From Deinandra increscens subsp. villosa (Eukaryota; Streptophyta; Magnoliopsida; Asterales; Asteraceae), in assembly GCA_039602395.1 (NCBI GenBank), contig JBCNJP010000251.1, positions 53,491 to 117,490 of the forward strand: a stretch of 64,000 bases of DNA, in the 5' to 3' direction. Shown one piece after another: positions 10,449-21,300 of this stretch (positions are counted from its first letter, which is position 1; each line of letters opens with the position of its first letter). The notes beneath the pieces were generated by a model, which had not been told where the DNA came from, ran no database searches, and was given only the letters and a program-made list of their open reading frames with translations. Position numbers and translations under genes: made by a program.

Positions 10449-11239
10449 CGTATGCGTTATAACCCGGAAAAGAAAATACAAATCCTAAACCCAAATTGCG
10501 TCATCTTCCTCCTCAAGGACTCCGGTGGCCGGAGTTTCATTCCAGTCACCGGAAAAACGCGAAAAACGAATACGAATCCCAGAAAAGATGCGATTAACAT
10601 GGAGGAAACATTACCTTGAGTCGGAGATGAGAGATTGATGTGTTTTTTTTATGCCGAAATGAACCGAAACACGAATACGAACACTCGATCACGGTAACGA
10701 TTTGCACCTCTAATGCCTTTCGGTTGCTCGACAGTGGCTTGGTGGCCTATTGTGGCTGAACAGTGGTCGAATGGTGGTGTTACCGTGGCTAAACAGTGGT
10801 GGTTCGGTTGGTTTTGCCTCGCCGGAAAACAAGAAACGAGAAAAGGATCGAGTTGAGAGCATTGACACGGTGTTGTGAGTGTATCTAGTATATGACATTA
10901 CTTGGATCAAATGATCAGTCTCTGAATGTAACCGAAACAAGAATTGAATCTTCGAATTCAATACATCCGATGAATGGCTCGACTGTTTCTTTAGAGTCTT
11001 TAATTTTAACTTTGGTCCAATGGCAGGATTAGTCCCTCTTGGAAGTACAAGATAAGTTACAATGTTTTGAAAAATGACGATGCTAGCCCTTTCAGATTTG
11101 GTTGCCAAAAGTTCCCCTCGTAGTTAAAAGCCGATAGTTAACTCTAACGGAGTTAACGGGGAATAACTCTAACCGTATGAATACGTATGCTTATCCCAAT
11201 AAAATCAACGTGTAATATTTATAAAATGTAAACCCTAAC

Positions 11240-11545
11240 TGGTTCACATAAAATCATGAATATAAGTTTATAAATCTATACTTTAAGTTCACATAAATCA
11301 TAATTATAATTCGATATCTATATATGTTGAGCTCACATAAAATGATAAACATGAGATCATAATGATGCGTGTTTAACTCACATAAAATTATAGGACGTTG
11401 TGTAACCACATGACACCTTGTCACATAAAATCATAAAATATAATGTGTATATGTATGCATATATACCACATAAAATCATAACCTTATTGCCACATAAAAT
11501 GACGAAGCGTTCACATAAAATTATAACGTACAGTTTATATAAAAT
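11240..11545. repeat. Cluster of CACATAAAAT motifs
   Basis: Some nine copies of CACATAAAATNATA or close variants occur in about 300 bp at irregular spacing, within the large LTR and near its minus-strand start (the U3 region). They are not a head-to-tail satellite, because the sequence between copies differs. Confidence 0.7.
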
Positions 11546-11822
11546 AATAGAATATCAATCGTCTAAACTCAAGTGCATGTTCGTATAGTGATTGTTACAC
11601 AAACCCTAGATAATACAGTCTACGCTAGTCAATATCATAAATGTTCACACAACATTTGTAGCAGTTTAGGTTTAATCAAGAAAGGACCTGAAAAGACGGA
11701 TTGTCACAGTATCCCCTTGTTGAAGAATTTTCGTCCTCGAAAATTGCGTAACGCGGTAAAAGTTAACGAGCTAAACACAAAGAAAAGAAAAGAAAAAAAA
11801 AGAAAAATTCTCAGTCGTCACA

Positions 11823-12074
11823 TCATCCCCTTGTTGAAAGAATTTCGTCCCGAAATTTAAATTAGTAATAGCTGCCATAAGGGTCGAATTGACGGTAACG
11901 TATCGAAAGAATTCAGGTTCCCTATTCCAAAAGCAGTGATGGATGTTATGATCAAGAATGTGTACCCATGTTGAGGAGATGTCAATTGTTTAGAGGTTCT
12001 TAAAATAAATTCAAAACGAAAATATAGAAAATGATCTTCTTATCAAGCGTTCTCCTACGAGAGAAGGGTTGAAC
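11823..12074 (-). mobile_element. 3' internal edge of the Del/Tekay-like element
   Basis: The minus-strand purine tract AAGGGGATGA (11823-11832) and the GGGACGAAATTC signature next to it mark the last bases before the 3' LTR. The rest, up to the assembly gap, holds no recognisable reading frame. Confidence 0.55.
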
Positions 12075-12574
12075 NNNNNNNNNNNNNNNNNNNNNNNNNN
12101 NNNNNNNNNNNNNNNNNNNNNNNNNNNNNNNNNNNNNNNNNNNNNNNNNNNNNNNNNNNNNNNNNNNNNNNNNNNNNNNNNNNNNNNNNNNNNNNNNNNN
12201 NNNNNNNNNNNNNNNNNNNNNNNNNNNNNNNNNNNNNNNNNNNNNNNNNNNNNNNNNNNNNNNNNNNNNNNNNNNNNNNNNNNNNNNNNNNNNNNNNNNN
12301 NNNNNNNNNNNNNNNNNNNNNNNNNNNNNNNNNNNNNNNNNNNNNNNNNNNNNNNNNNNNNNNNNNNNNNNNNNNNNNNNNNNNNNNNNNNNNNNNNNNN
12401 NNNNNNNNNNNNNNNNNNNNNNNNNNNNNNNNNNNNNNNNNNNNNNNNNNNNNNNNNNNNNNNNNNNNNNNNNNNNNNNNNNNNNNNNNNNNNNNNNNNN
12501 NNNNNNNNNNNNNNNNNNNNNNNNNNNNNNNNNNNNNNNNNNNNNNNNNNNNNNNNNNNNNNNNNNNNNNNNNN
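12075..12574. other. Assembly gap, 500 N
   Basis: Exactly 500 N, the usual fixed-length placeholder for a gap of unknown size. It hides the junction between the Del/Tekay-like element and the Sirevirus-like element to its right. Confidence 0.99.
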
Positions 12575-12806
12575 ATATACTACAGAGGTTACGTAGAACG
12601 TAACTCTGGTTTGACTAAAATCAGAAATTTGACCCATTAAATGGAGTTTTTACAGAGATTCAAGCATGGCAATGGAATCCTTGAGTGATTTCTACCAAGA
12701 ATCAACTCAAAGTTCTAGCAAAACAACCAAGATTGATAACTCAAATGATGGATTTCTTCATTTTGAGTCAAGAACTCAAACTTGAAGATTTGGCTCTGAT
12801 ACCAAT
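12575..12806 (-). mobile_element. 5' leader and PBS of a minus-strand Sirevirus-like element
   Basis: The plus-strand GGCTCTGATACCA at 12792-12804 is the reverse complement of the initiator-Met PBS TGGTATCAGAGCC. It lies two bases from the LTR that starts at 12807. The leader continues leftward into the gap. No coding sequence of this element is visible. Confidence 0.8.
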
Positions 12807-13823
12807 TGTCAGGACCGATTTCTTAGCCAAAGATCATCATTTGATTCATCACACGAGTGCGGAAATCACGTGTTGATGATCATCCTTGGTTGGATCAGCA
12901 ACATTGCCTTGCCATGGTTTGAAGAAATCTCTGAAACTCAAAAACACACCAAGAACACACACACAAACACACAGTGCTCCTCAGGAGGTTCTCTCAAGGC
13001 TTTTCTAGGGTTTCCTAAGAATTCCTATTTATACCCTATGAGGAGCACAAGTGTCTATGCACAGAATACAAGGAGAATCACACATCACATCAAGGAATCA
13101 TTAAATTCGTCTAACACTTATTGTCAGATCGTTAGTCACAAGAGGCTGATCGTTAGGTTCCCAGGTCAGATCGTTAGCCACATGTGAACACATAGCCAGA
13201 TCGTTAAGAACAATGTGTCTGATCGTTAAGGTTCCTTCAGACTAGCCAGGTCGTTAAGCACACTATAGGCAAGTCGTTAAGGTTTCACCAGATCGATAGA
13301 TTGGTTCTTCAGATCGTTAAGGCTAAACGATCAGGGCAAGTCGTTAAGACATGCGAGGCAGGTCGTTAGAAGGCAGATCGTTACAGGACATTGAGGAGGC
13401 TGGTCGTTAAGATGACAATGTCAGATCGTTAAACATATTCTTCATGCAAGTCGTTAAGGCCAATGTACTCAAGTCGTTAAGACCTTTGTCAGGCAGATCG
13501 TTAAGCACAACTAGGGTCAAATCGTTAAGAGTAGTTGGGCCTGATCGTTAAGCACAACTCAAGCATGAAGATATTCTAAGTGTTGAACATCCAAACAAAC
13601 ATACAATCACAAGATCAACACAAATGTAAATCAAGCTGAACCAACATAAGATAATAAACAAGCATTCAAAGTAAATATTCAAAGTTCAACATTAACTAAG
13701 TTATTACAAACCAAAATGTTCAAATACATAAATAGCAAAATACATGTTGGTTCTCCAGCTTTACCTTTGATCTTGTTCTTGGGTTCGTGTGTTCGTGTTA
13801 TCACCAACCTCCAGGTTCCAACA
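12807..13823 (-). repeat. 5' LTR of the minus-strand Sirevirus-like element
   Basis: Read on the minus strand it would start TGTTGGAACC and end GGTCCTGACA directly before the PBS. That is a TG...CA LTR of 1017 bp, and TGTTGGAA is a common Copia LTR start. The left edge is firm because of the PBS. The right edge is inferred from the TG start and from the return at 13824 of sequence in the style of the surrounding Gypsy remnant. It contains a dense array of TCGTTAAG motifs (13120-13555). Confidence 0.65.
13120..13555. repeat. Cluster of about 18 TCGTTA(A)G motifs
   Basis: The word AGATCGTTAAG, with variants AAGTCGTTAAG, AGGTCGTTAAG and TGATCGTTAAG, occurs about 18 times in roughly 435 bp at a spacing of 20-30 bp. 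The intervening sequence is not conserved, so only the 8-11 bp word is being repeated. On the element's own strand the word reads CTTAACGAYCTG. Confidence 0.85.
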
Positions 13824-14961
13824 CTAACTCCTTTGGTTGAGGTACTTGGATGAAAGCAGATAACTAAACCTGGATGCATGAAGCCAGGGATGTGTTTCTC
13901 CTAAGTTAGAGGCTGGCCATCTCTCCTCCATTTAAGGTATCTAGTATACCTTCTAAGGTTTGAGAGGATATCACCTCTCCTATGTTTGGGTAATCGCCTG
14001 TAGTGCACGACCCCCGCCTGTAGCGCATGTTAACCCACATATTGGACCCAGGATTATAGGATCGACCTATGTTAACAGCATGGGCGACAACCTCATGATT
14101 CATGGACATATGTGGGTTCCTTAAAGTTTTTGGTGTTTTCACACCAACATAAGACACACGAGGCAATACCCTAGTTCGCTGGTTCGGCTCGAGGTGGACC
14201 CTAGAATTTGCCAGTACAGCACCGGGCATGACCCCAGTTCGATGGATCGGCACCGGGTTTAACCCTAGTATTTATGGGCTTGACCCCAGTATTTATGGGC
14301 TTGACCCCAGTGTTTTGGGTTTATCCCTAGTCTTTTCGGGCTTGTCCCCAGAATTTTGGGTTTAACCCCAAGATTTTTGGGCTTGACCCCAGGATTTTGG
14401 GTTTGACCCTATATGATTGGATCTAGCCCCAGGATTTTTGGGTTTGATCTCAATTGTTAAAATTTATTCCTAATATGTGCAGGATCTATCTGAGTAATCA
14501 TGGCCTAGGATGGCATGGCAATGCCAAATCCTAGGATTTCGATGTCGGTTAAACAACAACTTAGGTTGTTACTGAGCATTCAGAAGCGGAATTGCACTAA
14601 GGACAGAAGAAAGTTATTTGTTTGCACAAGAAAGAGTTTCGTATTCGGGGTCTATCCCAGGATGTAAAAGGTATGGATTATTTTCTTAACATTCTTATCA
14701 TATTTGTGTATTTGTTTGTGTAGAAAAGCTAAAGATATCATGCAAGCATATAGTTCAAAAGCAGATATTTATAAAGGGTAACCACCCCTTGGTTGGAGCA
14801 AACTGTCTAACCACCTCAGGGTGGCTTAAAATTAAAACCACAGGTACTAAGCCCGTGGGTGGAGCATTGTAACACCGGGAATCAAACCTCCAGCAACCAT
14901 ACAAAAGACATTGTTTAAAAAAGTTTCACAATAAACAAAGAAAGAGATAAAAGACCGTGGA
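13824..14961. other. Tat-type element E spacer with a 24-bp tandem array
   Basis: No coding sequence is evident. From about 14249 to 14455 a degenerate unit like TTTTGGGYTTGACCCCAGG recurs about 9-10 times every 23-24 bp. The word CCCAGGAT also recurs outside the array (about 14660) and in the LTR region of the same element (about 17070-17345). The position just beyond the end of the antisense ORF at 14962 corresponds to the spacer between pol and that ORF in elements B and D. Confidence 0.55.
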
Positions 14962-16698
14962 TTATTGAACAGTACCCACGGTTTCCGCATCATCGGCGCC
15001 TTCACCTCCTTCCTTCATAGCTTCATCACCAGCACCCTTCTCGCCCCCAGCATCCTCGACTGATGGCTGCCCTTCTCCAGTCCCAGATCCGGATACGCCA
15101 GCAAACAAGGTCATCTCAGCACCCTTGGCCTCAGCAGCCTCGTACCATTGGCGAACTGAACCACCCAGGGCACGTAACTGCTTGAGCCACAGGGGCACAT
15201 TCCAGTTGGAGCAGGTGTGACCCTCATCCTTGGCCTCCTTGGCCATCTTCATCTTGGTCTGCAACACTAAGATCATGGCCGAGTTCCTGGACGTCTCCAC
15301 ATATTCCTTCAGGGTCTTCTCATGCTGGTCTCGAGTCTCCACTGCCTTCTTCTCGTTTTCGAGCAGCAGCTTCTGAACCTTATCATGCTGGGCCTTGGCC
15401 CTGGATGCTTCTTTGTTAGCCTGGGCGACCCTGGATTTCAGAGTATCGAACTCGGCGGCGCGCCTCTCGGCAGCCTCGAGCAGTTCCAGAAGACGGGAAT
15501 TAGCCTGCAAAAAGGTAAATACATGATGGAAGTTAATTTCGTATCTGACTATGAAACGCAAGAAAAGCAGGAACAACCAAGGGTACCTAATGGGCGATGA
15601 CCTCAGCATGCTGTGCAAGCTCCTGGGGAGACATCTCAACCACGGGATGTTGGGCAGTAGCGGTGCTGGATCCTCGGGTCTTCCTCTTCATACCTGATGC
15701 CCTGGATGTGGTAGCCTTGGATGCTGGAGTAGGCTCGGCCTTAATGGTGCTCAGTATTACAAGATCCTGGTCGTCGGCTAACTTCGAGGAGAGGGCGGCT
15801 TCGAGGTCGTCGATGTCATAAGCAGGCGCAACTGCAAAAAGAAACACGACCCTGGATGTCAGCAAATCAGGTACACAAAAAATTAACAAAATGCAGGGTA
15901 ACTTACAACTTGACATGCTGACGGAAGGCTGGGAAAGGGCTGGATGATCAAATGCTTTTAATGTGCGTTCAAACTCTGGAATACCCAGAAATTTCCTGCA
16001 GATTGCTCTCAGTTTCTTCTTCCTCAGGACCAATCCCCCTCAAACTCTTCGCTGCAAAGAATGACAGTCAAGGTCAGATCGTATAATTTTAAACAAAATC
16101 CTAACATCTAATGCAGGTATGCCTACCCTCTATAATCCAGGCTTGTGGAAGCTGGAAACCACCGGGAATGCTGGAACGCTTGACAAAAAAGAATTTACCC
16201 TTCCATTGACCATGTTGGGTAGCATTGGGGACAAGTTGCATGTATTTTGAAAGGGATTTGAACAGAAAACAGCTTGGGATTTCAGTTCATAAGCCATGGC
16301 TATCTCCGACAGCCCTATCAGATGTTCAAAACAACTGTTAGGCGATCCAGGGTTCCCAGGATGCGCCATCCAACAAGAAGGGTTTGGGCGAATGAGAGAC
16401 CTGTGACCTCAAAGAACTCAGCGACAAGACCGGAAAAGGGGAAGGATAAACCCATGCTAAATGGGGTGAACGGAAAGCAAACCCAGGTCATAGAAACGAA
16501 GTCTGATCTCAACCTAGGATCGAAAGCCCTAATGATAGAAGAAGAGGGTAGAAGACCAAAGTTCTTCACCAATGCGATTTCATCGTTGGTGAAGGTGCAC
16601 CTTTCTTGTTCGGGATGGAGGAGGAATTTCTTATCGAGAAAGTCTTCCACGCCGGAAAGGGAAACAGTAGGCTCTCGACGGACTCGACGCTTGGTCAT
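14962..16698 (-). pseudogene. Spliced antisense additional ORF of Tat-type element E
   Basis: Start ATG is at 16698. Four exons are inferred with GT-AG introns of 75-82 bp: 16698-16127, 16051-15907, 15831-15587 and 15504-14962. The N-terminal part ('DFVSMTWVCFPFTPFSMGLS', then 'HLIGLSEIAMAYEL') resembles the Pfam family 'putative gypsy type transposon' (PF04195). Exon 4 is a charged coiled coil ('LLELLEAAERRAAEF...') ending in a Gly/Glu/Ala-rich tail. A frameshift near 16320-16350 joins two frames, and the last codon of exon 3 reads TAG, probably from CAG, so the copy is dead as it stands. It is antisense to the element, whose plus-strand purine tract and LTR lie to the right. Its role is unknown; such ORFs are documented in Tat-lineage elements. 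Confidence 0.7.
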
Positions 16699-16973
16699 AG
16701 TTCGAGAAAGGAAAGAATGATCAGAGAGAAGAAAATTACTTTGCCGGAATGGGTGAAAGAGACGATCGGAGCTCGCAATTCTCGACTCGGGTGAGGTAAA
16801 ACACTTGAGTATTGGAGTATTTATGGGCGAAAGAAGTTACAGAGGTGAGAAGATATCAAGGGATGAGATTGAAACTGAAAAAGCAATTCTTGTGGACGGG
16901 ATCAAACCGAGAAGGATGACTCATATTAATTTGAAAAATTCACAGCTGTAAATCTTATGTACAAGCTGCAAAT

Positions 16974-17692
16974 TTTGGGGGCAATTGATCCTATGTTTTA
17001 CTAATAATCTCCGACAGGTTAGGACCCCTAGATGTCGAACATACAGGGACTACGTTTTCGGTAACCTAACCCAGGATTTCTGCTTATGTTTTATTTATTT
17101 ATTATCCCAGGATGTGGTGTACTCTAAATCTATTTGTCTAGTCAATCCCAGCATGCACGGGTACCATGTATGCTAGGAAAGCGTTACTAATCTTTCTCTT
17201 TGATTCTGTGTGCTTAAGCCAGGAACGAAAAGGAAGATAACGGTCATATGGACCTTGTCAAAGTCAAAAGCACGTGTGGAAGAAGAGGCCCGCCATCAAA
17301 CTTGGTCAAATAACGACCGAAAGCAGTTGAAAGGAGATCCCAGGAATCTCGGGATGTTAGTTAGGTTTCTTATGTATTTATACGCGGCATAGGACTTAAT
17401 TTTTTCACTCTCGATCACTTGTATTCACACTACCACCTAGCAAACAAGCCGCAAACACTTGTACTCGGAATATTTCACTTGGAAATAAACATGCAACTTG
17501 TGTTATCGTTGCCAAAGGGGTTTTTTATGCCAGCAATCCTTGTTTATAGTTGCATTCAAGGAAGTTATTGCTTGTGTTTCCTATCTCGTTGTTTATAGTT
17601 GCATTCAAGGAAGTTATTGCTTGTGTTTCCATTCATTTCATTTATACCTTGGATTTTAACTCACAAACTTGATAAAAATAAATTTTACATTC
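16974..17692 (+). repeat. Purine tract and LTR of Tat-type element E
   Basis: TTTTGGGGGCAAT (about 16974-16985) precedes TGATCCTATG at 16986, the same layout as in elements A and B. A TATA-like TATTTATA lies near 17374. The end at 17692 (...TTACATTCA) is proposed because the next bases, GGGCACCAT, resemble the start of element D's primer site (TGGCGCCAT). A 41-bp block is duplicated at about 17541 and 17590. The right boundary is uncertain. The unit may serve as the 3' LTR of E and as a 5' LTR for what follows. Confidence 0.45.
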
Positions 17693-18383
17693 AGGGCACC
17701 ATACTCACAAACGAATTTAGTTACTTAGTTTTGCCACACAATTTTTGACCAAAACAGTTTGAATCTTCATGAGAAGATTCGATGAACAATGAAGATTCAG
17801 CGACACTTTATTAACTATTATGAATTTCTGAACAATTACTAGACATTTTCCAGTAATGATGCAATGCAGCAAGGTTTTGCATATTTTCCCGCTAAAATTG
17901 TTCTGATTCATTTGCTTTGATGAATCATTTTGCTCTATAAAAAATAATAATATATATGATGAAATGGAGTGTACAAACACTTCCGAAAGGCGGATGTACA
18001 CGTTGAAAGTGTTAGAAAAGAATCTCAGATGAGATTGTTGGTAAAAAGCATTCAAAAAGAGGCATCTATATGCACTTCAAAAAGGTAGCTATGAGCCTGG
18101 AAGTGCTAGAGCAGAATCTCAGAAGAGATTGCTCGAGTAAAAAGCCCTCAAAAGAGGCTTCATTTGCACTTTCAAAAGTTTGATTTAAATATCAAAAGTG
18201 TCAAAAATGGAGTCTCAGATGAGATGAATTACAAGTAAAAAAGCCCTCATGATAGAGGCATGACTATACATTTCCAAATGATGTATATGCACATTGGAAG
18301 TTAGTAGAGTTATGAAGAACATTTTTATGTGCATGAGAAGACCTTTCTAAAAGGCATGAAGATCCTGTTGTAACAAAGAAATT
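17693..18383 (+). other. Leader region with a degenerate 95-bp repeat
   Basis: No open gag frame is preserved. Three diverged units share AATCTCAGATGAGATT and a run like AAAGCCCTCAAAAGAGGC, anchored at about 18020, 18113 and 18210 (spacing 93-97 bp). A splice-acceptor-like TTTCAG at about 18393-18399 stands before the first recognisable gag residues, so part of this may be an intron. The element A 5' LTR expected here was not found. Confidence 0.45.
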
Positions 18384-21300
18384 TTGATGATTTCAGGTGG
18401 ATTGGATGTGTTTGTGCCCTATTTTCCAGCTTCAATGCAAGAACAATCTAAATTTACAGATTGGATCGCTAATGCAAAATTCCTGAAAAAGCTGAAAATG
18501 CCAGTATCTGTGAAGAAGTATGGTGGGTTATTAGATCCTAATGATCACATCTTTGACTTTTGGTCAGTAGCAAGATTAGAATATTGGTCAGAAGAAACTT
18601 GGTGTTATATGCTGGTGCAAACATTTACGGGAGCAGCAAGGGTGTGGTATGATTCACTCCCAAATGCACAGATTGAAAGCTTTGAAGACTTAAGGGCCAA
18701 ATTCCTAAGGCAATTTAGCCAACAGAGGAAGTGAACTAAAGAAGTTAAGGAAGTACATAATATAAGAAGAAGGGGTGATAAAAGTTTACAGAACTTTGTG
18801 GTAAGGTTCAACAATGAGACTATGAAGATAGTGGGAGCCCAAGATCAATTGCGAATTTTTGGTTTCTATCATGGTGTTAGACATTCGCACCTGGTTGAAA
18901 AATTACATAAAGATCTACCCAAAACTATGGAAGTGTTAATAGATCGATTAAGGGCCTATGTAAAAGGTAAGAGTGCCTCTGGAAATATTCAACAGGTAAG
19001 CACCTAAAAGACGCCAACAAAAGGCGCAAATGTAAGAAACACAAACGCAAATGCAAGTGTGAATCAATCAAAGAATCAGTCTTTGGGAAGATACAGTTGC
19101 AACCCTATGATAAGCGTAGAGAAGGAAATTTTGGTGTTTCTTACGTTTGCGCCTTTGGATATGACGGGGGTCCCAAAACATTTTGCAGAGCATCGGTTGA
19201 ATGTTTATCCAGGTGCTAAACCAATACAACAAAAGAGAACAATAGTGGATAAAGTAAGGAATGATGTGGTGAAAGGTGAAGTGGATAAGCTTGTGGATGC
19301 TGGTATACTAAGGGAAGTGAACTATCAAACTTAGGTTGCAAACCCAGTGTTAGTTAAAAAGAATGATGGCACATGGCGCATGTGCATTGACTTTAAAGAC
19401 TTGAATAAAGCTTGTCTAAAAGATTGCTATCCTCTCCCTGAAATTGACTTTAAAGTCGATTCTTTGGCCGGTTACAGATGGAAATGCTTCTTAGATGCCT
19501 ACACAGGGTATCACCAAATTATAATGGCTGAAGAAGACGAAGATAAAACAGCCTTTATCACTAATGAAGGTTTATTTTGCTACAAAAATGTCATTTGGGC
19601 TGAAGAATGCTTGAGCAACATATCAGAGGTTAATGGATAAAACGTTCGAAATGTACTGGGGAGGAACTTGGAAGCATATGTAGACGGCGTGGTTATCAAG
19701 AGTTACACTGAATATGATATGATCAGGGATATTGAAGAAACCTTTAGCAATCTAAGGGGCGATTAAAATGAAGTTAAATCCTAAGAAATGCTCTTTTGGC
19801 ATGGAAGAAGGAATATTTTTAGGAGTGCTGGTAACAAGAAGGGTATTAAAGCACATCTTGGAAAGGTTAATGCGGTACTGGAAATGGAACCATCAAGAAC
19901 AATTAAGGAAGTGCAAACTTTAAATGGGCGCCTAGTTGTGTTACATCGGTTTTTATTTAAAGCAACCGAGAGAGAGCGACTCCATTTATGAAGGTGTTTA
20001 AAGACAGTTTGAAGAAAAGCAACTTTGAGTAGACCCAAGAAGCTGACAAGGCTTTTGAGGAGTTAAAAATTGATCTGGCTACAATTCCGACTTTGACTGC
20101 AGCTAAAGTTGGTGAGAAATTGATCATGTATTTGGCTGTGACAAACCATGCAGTGAGTGCCGTTTTGCTTGTTGAACGTGAAGAGAAACAAATTCTAATT
20201 TACTACGTAAGTAAAATGTTAAAAGATTATGAAACAAGGTATCCTATGGTCGAGAAAGTGGTCTTGGCGCTAGTGCAGGCTACACGAAGGTTAAGACGAT
20301 ACTTTCATGCTCACATAATTGTAATTCTTACTTCATTTCCAATTCAAGGTATCCCAAGGAAACCGGAAATGTCCGGGAGGTTGGTAAAATGGGCAATAGA
20401 GCTGGGCCCGTTTGAAATAGAATTTAAACCAAGAATTTCGATGAAGGGTCAAGTGTTAGCAGACTTTTTGGCGGAAATCTCGGCTGGAGCAAGTCTTCAC
20501 GCAATTGCAGTTCCTGAAATCCTAGAGAAAGTGTGGATCTTACACATAGACGGGTCATCTAATTCTGATGGATCAGGAGCAGGTGAAATTGGATAAACAT
20601 TATTCTTTTTTTATAAAGATAGTGAACTTTAACAATTTCAATGATGCAATTAAATTTTATCAACAACAGGGTTAATTTTTAGGACGCCCTGAAGGTGATG
20701 AGTTAACATATGCAATCCGATTTGGCTTTCCAACTTCAAACAATGAAGCTGAATATGAAGCATTATTGGCATGTTCGAACACATTAACTTTAAAGTTATT
20801 GTGATTATCTTTCATAAAAAAAAGAGTATGGGCATACACATATGCACATGCATCTGTTTCAGTTGAGATTGTAAAAAGATTGAAGTGAAAACGCATCTGT
20901 TTCAGGCTTATGGTTGCCAAAGAAAATAGGAGCAAAGAATTTGACAGCATGTGTGGATTCTCTACTTGTAACAAGTCAGATTGCAAGAACATATGAAGCC
21001 AAAGGAAACTATATGATGCTGTATTTAGAATAAGTACAACTATTAGTAAAAGTCTTTGATAAATGTGAAATATTACACATATCCAGAAGCCAGAACAGGA
21101 AAGCAGATGCGCTGAGTAAACTTGCTTCGGTTTCATTCGAGCACCATGCTAAAGAAATAAGGGTGGAGTTGTTGGAGGCTACAACTGTAAATCTAAAAGA
21201 AACTGCGGATGTGCAAGGGTATGAGGAAAGTTGGATGAGTCCAATTGTGAAGTATTTAACAAAAGGAGAACTTCCAGAAGATAAAGAGCAGGCAAGGAAG

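Larger units (their letters stand above)
8620..11822 (-). repeat. Very large LTR of a Del/Tekay-like Gypsy element
   Basis: Read on the minus strand, this unit starts TGTGACGACTG and ends GGGGGTGTGACA, typical of plant chromovirus LTRs of Del/Tekay type. Just outside its start (11823-11862) lie a purine tract AAGGGGATGA and the pol-end signature GGGACGAAATTC, which I recognise from this lineage. The left side lacks a PBS, so this is the 3' LTR of a minus-strand element. The length of about 3.2 kb is large but plausible. A second copy of the purine tract plus TGTGACAATCC at 11703-11724 gives an alternative LTR boundary at 11708. Inside are an AT microsatellite, two tRNA-like segments and a cluster of CACATAAAAT motifs. 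The left target duplication would be TAAGA, unverified. Confidence 0.7.

Noticed and set aside
10407..10619. Possible host gene first exon in the large LTR (70 codons plus strand; 132 codons minus strand at 10710-11108).
   Set aside because: No recognisable domain, inside LTR boundaries, and typical of chance frames in large LTRs.
12011..12637. Reading frames spanning 12011-12637, 30494-31084 and 46377-47396.
   Set aside because: They consist mainly of N positions in assembly gaps. Only the 46377-46577 part is real sequence and it is included in the transposase.
13120..13555. CRISPR-like array of short repeats with unique spacers.
   Set aside because: Plant nuclear DNA inside an LTR. Repeat words are only 8-11 bp and variable, spacing is irregular, and there are no cas genes.
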